In this document: positions 10,633 to 33,456 of the stretch, piece by piece
Position numbering within the stretch: position 1 is the first letter of the stretch
Layout of the letters: the number at the start of each line of letters is the position of its first letter
DNA from: Schoenoplectus triqueter
Lineage: Eukaryota; Streptophyta; Magnoliopsida; Poales; Cyperaceae
DNA length: 33,456 nucleotides
Assembly (NCBI GenBank): GCA_964058805.1
Contig: CAXKVV010000394.1
Coordinates: 1 to 33,456 of the forward strand
Direction: 5' to 3'
The notes under the pieces: model-generated
Seen by the model: only the letters and a program-made list of their open reading frames with translations
Told to the model about the DNA's origin: nothing
Databases searched by the model: none
Position numbers and translations under genes: made by a program

Positions 10633-11472
10633 AAATAATAATAAAATAATATAATCCGACTATGACTAAAATCCAATATAGTATCAACTCAATAACTCAA
10701 TTGAACGCAACCTTAATTTATTCTACTCTGTACAAATCAAACAACTAAAAATGAGCTGAACCCAAAAATTCAGAATGTTTGTAGCCCGACTTAAAAATAC
10801 ATTCGTTTACCCACCATGATTGTTTGGATTTACCTTTCATATCGGACTGATGCCAAATGAATGCCTAAAACTAGAAGTCACCACCATGTTGGAAAAAAAA
10901 ATAGTCAATAGACTAATATGTAAAATGAAAACATATATCAATAATAACTACATTTTTACATGTTACTTTTTCTGATGAGATACTGATTACTAATTTACTG
11001 AAAGCACATCCAAAACAAAACATTCAGCAAAAGGCTAAAAGCACTTTTTGACCTGAAGGGCGGTATATCAAATTGTAAAGGGACAATTTAGCGCAAAAAC
11101 AAGATAAATAATAAAGATACCCCCTCCACCACCCCCACCCCCCCCCCCCCCCGACTTTTTTTTTGGCGCTTTGACAATGGCTGCCAAGGCTATATTAATT
11201 CGATTCTCTTCTATTGTATGTACAAGGCAGGCATCAATTTGGTTAATATTATAACTAAATAATGCATATTTTGCACAATATAATAACACATGAAGAACAA
11301 ACATCTCCAACTAGTAATACAACTCTAAATAAAGATCCACATCTAAGCCAATTAAATTATACCATACGTTAATATATTATTAATTTAGGGCTGGGATGAA
11401 ATTGAAATGGTTGGAGAGCCACACCAATGCCTATTTCTCTGAGGATGTACAAAAAATGAGAACCATTATTGG
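10633..11472 (-). other. Downstream flank and probable 3' UTR of the AAA ATPase gene
   Basis: The first about 180-250 bases past the stop codon (down to about 11230) are the likely 3' UTR. AATAAT-type signals occur near 11463 and 11385, but no canonical AATAAA is well placed, so the poly(A) site is uncertain. Further on is a homopolymer C tract (about 11137-11152) whose complement gives a spurious poly-Gly frame. Nothing else is recognised. Confidence 0.35.
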
Positions 11473-28999
<17,527 letters not shown>

Positions 29000-29600
29000 C
29001 TCTCTCTCTTTCTCTCTGTCTCTCCTGATTTCGCTCCTTTTTCCCGCTCTCTCGACGAGAGATTTCGGATCGGTTGAGAGAGGTGAGAGGAGAGACGGGG
29101 TATGGAAAGAGAAAAAAGAAAGGTGTGATAGAAATGGGGAGAAAGAAAGAGAGAGAAGAACGAGAGGAGTGATTTCTATATGCGCCGCCTGCTGTAAGAC
29201 ATCCTCTCCTGTTTAAAACACTTGAGGCTGTCATTTCTGACAAGATTACACGCCATTGGCCGGAAGAAATCAATGGGCCACATGTCAGAGCGGAGAGTTA
29301 CCTTCATAGTTGCTTTGGATTCACGTGAAGACGTGGACAATTTAAATATGCGGGAGTTCTCCAGTCCCTAGGACCGGAGGGAATGGAATCGTTTTCCCAT
29401 TTTTCTTGTTGCGTTGTTTCTTTTCGGGAGCGGAAATTGTTGCTTGCTCCTGGAGCATTAGCATATACGTGAATATATAAAAATAAATTATAAAGATGCG
29501 TCGATTGATTGGACGCAGCGCGTGGAGGTTCAATCACGTGAAATAATTGTCAAAAAAATAACTATGAGCAACTCTTGGTTATGGCACGTAAAAAATTTCC
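29000..29600 (-). promoter_or_regulatory. 5' UTR and promoter region of the AAA ATPase gene
   Basis: Read in the gene's direction, the about 170 bases before the ATG are CT-rich (a Y-patch-like region common at plant transcription starts) and turn GA-rich just before the ATG. Upstream lie a CCAAT box (complement ATTGG at 29255-29259) and two CACGTG G-boxes (29322-29327 and 29535-29540). No clear TATA box is well placed, which fits a broadly expressed gene. G-boxes are bound by bHLH/bZIP factors in light, ABA and stress responses. Use of these copies is inferred from sequence only. Confidence 0.55.
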
Positions 29601-30385
29601 TTAGACTCTCTCGTCATTAGTTTGGGATTGCATTGTTACTGGCTCATTTGTTAATGGACTGATATATTAATAAATCAGTTTATTAAGTTAATGAACCGAG
29701 CTTGATTTACACGGGCTCAGCTCATTTGACTCGTTAAACTATTAATATTTATTATTTATATATTTTTATTATGAATTTTTAGTATAATAAATAGTTTATA
29801 GTACGATATGTTTTTAAATTATTATATCAAGTTAAATATTTTATCATTAATTATTAAAATATTTTTATATAAATTTAAATATAAAATATTATAAAAATAT
29901 TATTAACTATTGAATTAACCTTAATAAGTTTTAATGAGCTAATTCGGTTAGCTCGTTAACTTAATGAGTCAATCTTAAGTCAAAATTTTTGACTCAGAAG
30001 TAATTAACGAATCAGCTCGACTCAATCCGTTAAGTTAATAAGTTGGGCACGAGCTTGACCTAACTGAGCTCAGCTCGACTCGTTTTACAGCCCTACCCCT
30101 AGTAAATTGATCAAGTATTGGCGCTATTTAATTCGCAAATTAAATGGAAAATTTAATTTGTGGACCAACCAAAAAAGGTTAATTACTTAATTTAAATCTA
30201 GCGCGTATAAATGCACGTCATCGGACTGTGTAATTAGCTGTATATCGGTTTGCCATTGTCCGTTGAACTTGGTCGATCGCTTGAGCATCTCCATCTTCTC
30301 TCATTCTTAGTTTAGAATTTAGATGTAACAACTGAGAAATTGTACATTTCGGACTATCCTATCTAGCATTTTACCATTAGAGGAA

Positions 30386-30419
<34 letters not shown>

Positions 30420-31423
30420 ACAATTCTTGAGAGCACTCTGAATAGTAATAATACTGTCTTGCATTGCACTAGGTATTAAATTAAGATCAAACAAGTTAAA
30501 TTTAAGTGCAGCACATGTAAAATTTAATTTTGTCATATCTTTTTACATGACTTCTTAATGTAGTAAATTTACAAGTGCAGCTCATGTATAATTTATAGTG
30601 AATTGTACTACTGAATATGAAATTGAGAATCATAAATAAGGTTGTCATGTATTACTTGTATTTTTTGAATTTCTTCGTATAGATTCAAACTTTTTGTTTT
30701 AAATTATATCAAACTTTATATCAATAGACTGTATGTCATATCTATACATATGTAGTACAAATTATTCAAGTCAAAATAGCAAATGCATAATCAAACACAT
30801 CCAAAACCCATTTAATATTCTATCTTAAAAATAGGGTTAATTTTCGGTGTACCCATTAAAACTTTTTAAATTGTCAATATCCCCATCTAAACACTATAAT
30901 AGCTTATATCCTCATTCAAATTTGATTTATTTTCTTATATCCTTTTATACACATGATCTATTATTTCATCTATTATAATACTCAAATTGACTATTATATC
31001 ATTGAGAAATATGTATATGACTCTTTATTTTCAGACTCAGACCTATAAATAGAGATCCAAAACCTATGAAAGATGGATTCACAACCTAGTCTACATACAC
31101 TTACACCAGACTAAAAGATTTAAGGCATTCGATATATTATATTTATACCGAATACCGACTATCAATATGTAATCCACCAACCTATCAGAGTAGTAAATCT
31201 ATATGGTGTTTCATCAAATAATTTTACCCCACATAGCAACACATATAGCGTGAAAGAATATCTTGACAGTTTTTTTTTAAGTATCGATTACATGAGAGTA
31301 CGCAATTAAACTTGAAAGCGTGTCTCTATACTACGAGTGAGTACGTATTTAATTTGAAAATTTTAGACAAGTTATATACAGAGAATTTGTAACTTATCTA
31401 AAACTCTCTAAGGTCCATCATGT
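29601..31423. other. Intergenic; degenerate repeats, no gene
   Basis: 29640-30106 is a degenerate element with GAGCTCAGCTCGACTCG-type blocks, ending TTTTACAGCCCTA, a right end like those of hAT-type MITEs. A pure (TA)n run lies at about 30389-30418. A TATA-like CCTATAAATAGAG at about 31044-31056, followed by TAGTCTACATACACTTACAC, may be LTR or promoter debris. No coding sequence is convincing. Confidence 0.4.
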
Positions 31424-31807
31424 TAAGGGTGGAGATCGCTTGACAATGAGTTATTTCATCAATCTTGACAATAGACTCTAAAATAAATATAAAAAAAATC
31501 TTAAAAATAGAAGAAAAAAATTTTAAATATGTTATTTACTTATAGATTGATAGTGATTCAAATTCCATATAATTTCATTATCGTTTGATACTCCATCAAC
31601 CATCAAAATTTTATACAATTTACAATGGTTACAATTTAACGTCATCAATAGAGTATCAAATGATAATGAAATTGCATAAATTTAAATCACTATCGATCTA
31701 AAACAATATATGTATAAAGTTTTTTTATTTTAAAATTTTTTATATTTATTCTAAAGTCCGTTATCAAGATTGTCAAAATAACCCATTGTCAAGTGTTCCC
31801 GCCCTTA
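31424..31807. mobile_element. Foldback element D
   Basis: The left arm TAAGGGTGGAGATCGCTTGA and the right arm in complement TAAGGGCGGGAACACTTGAC continue together through ACAATGAGTTATTT and TAAAATAAATAT. The inner part (AATTTCATTATCGTTTGATA and its complement, around GAGTATCAAATGATAATGAA) is also inverted. TGT lies on both flanks and may be a 3-bp target duplication. No coding sequence is present. Confidence 0.85.
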
Positions 31808-32088
31808 TGTTAATTCTTCAGCGAATGCACCAGGTGTTTAACCATGTTAATTTTTCAGTATGTGTGTTTATGGACAAATGGAATTCCTATTAAGCAAATT
31901 TATCAAGAAGTCCATTTTTAGCAATCAACTTCACGTCTGTATGAAGTTCGAGTTGCCAAGCATCGACGTCGAAGCACAATGTGCAAGTGAGACCTATATA
32001 TGAACGTAACAAATTGTTCCCCCATATATATAATATGAGATCACACCATTCCTTGACGGATGATTTCCCATGTGAATATATATATATA

Positions 32089-32454
32089 TAGATACCGTGA
32101 GCTTAAGCTCACGGAGGTCTTTCGTGAGCTTAACTCAAAAAACATATCAAATCATTTCGAAATTTTAATTTATCATTCTCATTAAATTTTTTATATGAAA
32201 ATCTCATGGATACAAAAATTTGGAGCGTTTTGAGCTTTTTAATTTTTGAAAATCAGCTCTAAAAATAATAATAATATATTCAATACTTTAACATCATTTT
32301 AAAAAATTAAAAATAGTGACTTAAAAAGCTCAAAACACTCCAAATTTTTGCATCCCACAAGATTTTTATATAAAGAATTTAATGAGAATGATAAATTAAA
32401 ATTTCGAGATGATTTAATATGTTTTTTGAGTTAAGCTCACGGTATCTCCACTAT
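32089..32454. mobile_element. Foldback element E
   Basis: The inverted arms run from GATACCGTGAGCTTA on the left and from GAGATACCGTGAGCTTAA in complement on the right. They pass through TTATCATTCTCATTAAATT and end in a centre near 32270. The left arm alone carries a perfect 20-bp palindrome, CCGTGAGCTTAAGCTCACGG (32095-32114), inserted near its end. (TA)n lies on both sides. Confidence 0.88.
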
Positions 32455-32489
32455 ATATATATATATATAGTTATATATATATATATATA

Positions 32490-32874
32490 GTTATGCTACG
32501 GTTAGTCGCGAAGTACAAAATTTTTTTGTACTTCGCGTCGTATCTCTCATTTTCTAGTTCAAAATGCCGATCCGACCGTTCAAAGTGTTCTTCATATTAA
32601 AATATATTTGAATACCAAATTTTATATTTTTTAGAAAAAAAAATATTTTTTTGAGGATTAGAAAATCATTCTTATTAAAAATTATAAACTCAATGTATTT
32701 TCATCCCCTCAATAAAAATAGAAAAAAATTCTAAAAAATGTAAAATTTGGTCTCCAAATATATTTTAATATGAAGAACACTTTGAACGGTCGGATCGGTA
32801 TTTTGAAATCAAAAATGGAAGATACGACGTGAAGAACAAAAACGTTTTGTACTTCGTGACTAATCGTAGCATTA
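32490..32874. mobile_element. Foldback element F
   Basis: The left arm GTTATGCTACGGTTAGTCGC and the right arm in complement GTAATGCTACGATTAGTCAC match along the element. The left end holds a 31-bp hairpin (32507-32537) with 14-bp perfect arms CGCGAAGTACAAAA. The right end has a decayed version. Its terminus GCTACGG and its interior GATCCGACCG block match element A, 13 kb away inside the gene. It lies between (TA)n on the left and (CT)n(AT)n on the right. Confidence 0.88.

Positions 32875-32909
<35 letters not shown>
32875..32909. repeat. (CT)n(AT)n compound microsatellite
   Basis: Pure CT repeats run directly into AT repeats at the edge of foldback element F. The same TA/GA pair occurs in complement at the left edge of element A. 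Confidence 0.95.
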
Positions 32910-32954
32910 AGTTATAAGCATTTAGTGCTTGTAAAATATCTACTAATCAGAGCA

Positions 32955-33266
32955 AGGCTATCATGAGTTCAAACTCACGGAGGATTTTGATGAGTTTAAC
33001 TCAAAAATATATTAAATTATTTTCAAAATATAATTTATATTGTGGCTTAGTAAATTATATATATATATATATATTAAATTTCTATGGGATAAAAAAATTC
33101 TAATTTTTAAGTTTTTGAAGTATTTATTTTGGATTTTTAAAAGTTACCGACTATTATATAAAAATATTAATTATTTTATTAATATTTAGAGACATCTTAC
33201 AAAATTAAAATTAGAAGATAATTTAACATATTTTTAGTTAAGCTCATGAGGACCACGTGAATTTAA
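32955..33266. mobile_element. Foldback element G, degenerate
   Basis: The left part (ATGAGTTCAAACTCACGGAGG ... TTTAACTCAAAAATATATTA) mirrors the right part (TAACATATTTTTAGTTAAGC then TCATGAGGACCACGTGAATT). Its ends resemble those of element E (GTGAG...CTCACGGAGG). A (TA)n run at 33057-33076 has grown inside the left arm. It is the most decayed member in this cluster. Confidence 0.6.
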
Positions 33267-33456
33267 ACACAGTAACTTTGCTCTACTGGTTTAATTGATA
33301 AAATCAAATTGTTATGTTTCTTTTAAGAATATTGTTGGTGCTACATTAAGAAGTCATGCCACATAATTAAGCAGAGAATTTCCTGCCCTATCATGCACCC
33401 AGACCAGGCAACAGATGACTTTTCGTGAGCGTTTAGGGCATGGTTTTAAATTGTTA
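33267..33456. other. Window end, nothing recognised
   Basis: AT-rich sequence without coding potential or repeat structure that I can support. Confidence 0.4.

Noticed and set aside
11068..11310. 80-aa minus frame with a poly-Gly run
   Set aside because: The glycines come from a homopolymer C tract, downstream of the real gene's stop.
31044..31056. CCTATAAATAGAG as a promoter of an unseen gene
   Set aside because: No coding frame follows on either strand. It is more likely LTR or promoter debris.

Overview
This is eukaryotic nuclear DNA from a flowering plant. The evidence is one long gene split into 28 exons with GT-AG introns, a Ty1/copia retrotransposon primed by initiator Met-tRNA, an hAT transposase relic, RTE-type LINE fragments with (TTG)n tails, and many AT-rich inverted-repeat elements. 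I cannot name the species. There are no bacterial-type operons, rRNA genes, tRNA genes or CRISPR arrays.

Layout. Bases 1-414 look like part of an unrelated LTR. Bases 415-5205 are a minus-strand Ty1/copia element with a complete 305-bp 5' LTR, a gag-pol reading frame broken by three in-frame stops, and a 3' LTR cut to 191 bp. Bases 5854-7346 hold a plus-strand hAT transposase relic that includes a minisatellite. Bases 7.4-11.4 kb are repeat-rich intergenic DNA. Bases 11473-28999, minus strand, are the one clear host gene. I rebuilt it exon by exon. The 28 coding exons join in phase to 3201 nt (1066 aa) and encode an FHA-domain AAA ATPase of the plant family that resembles Msp1/spastin-type ATPases. 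Its promoter lies at about 29.0-29.6 kb. Bases 29.6-33.5 kb are intergenic and dense in foldback elements.

The introns carry much of the interest. Intron 12 is a nest of a possible Helitron, a foldback element and a 5'-truncated RTE LINE with an 18-bp target-site duplication. Intron 23 holds an 86-bp insertion of the same LINE tail with a 16-bp target-site duplication. Introns 6 and 7 each hold a foldback element, and intron 18 holds an unexplained open frame that reads like organelle DNA. Three separate tandem duplications (introns 9, 13 and 26) each copied a 5' splice site, two of them with the end of the adjoining exon.

The best candidate for something poorly described is a set of long inverted-repeat elements, at least seven in the window. 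Several share a two-block interior motif and carry a short, different palindrome near their ends, and most lie against TA microsatellites. This is a sequence-level observation. Whether the set is new needs a repeat-library search.
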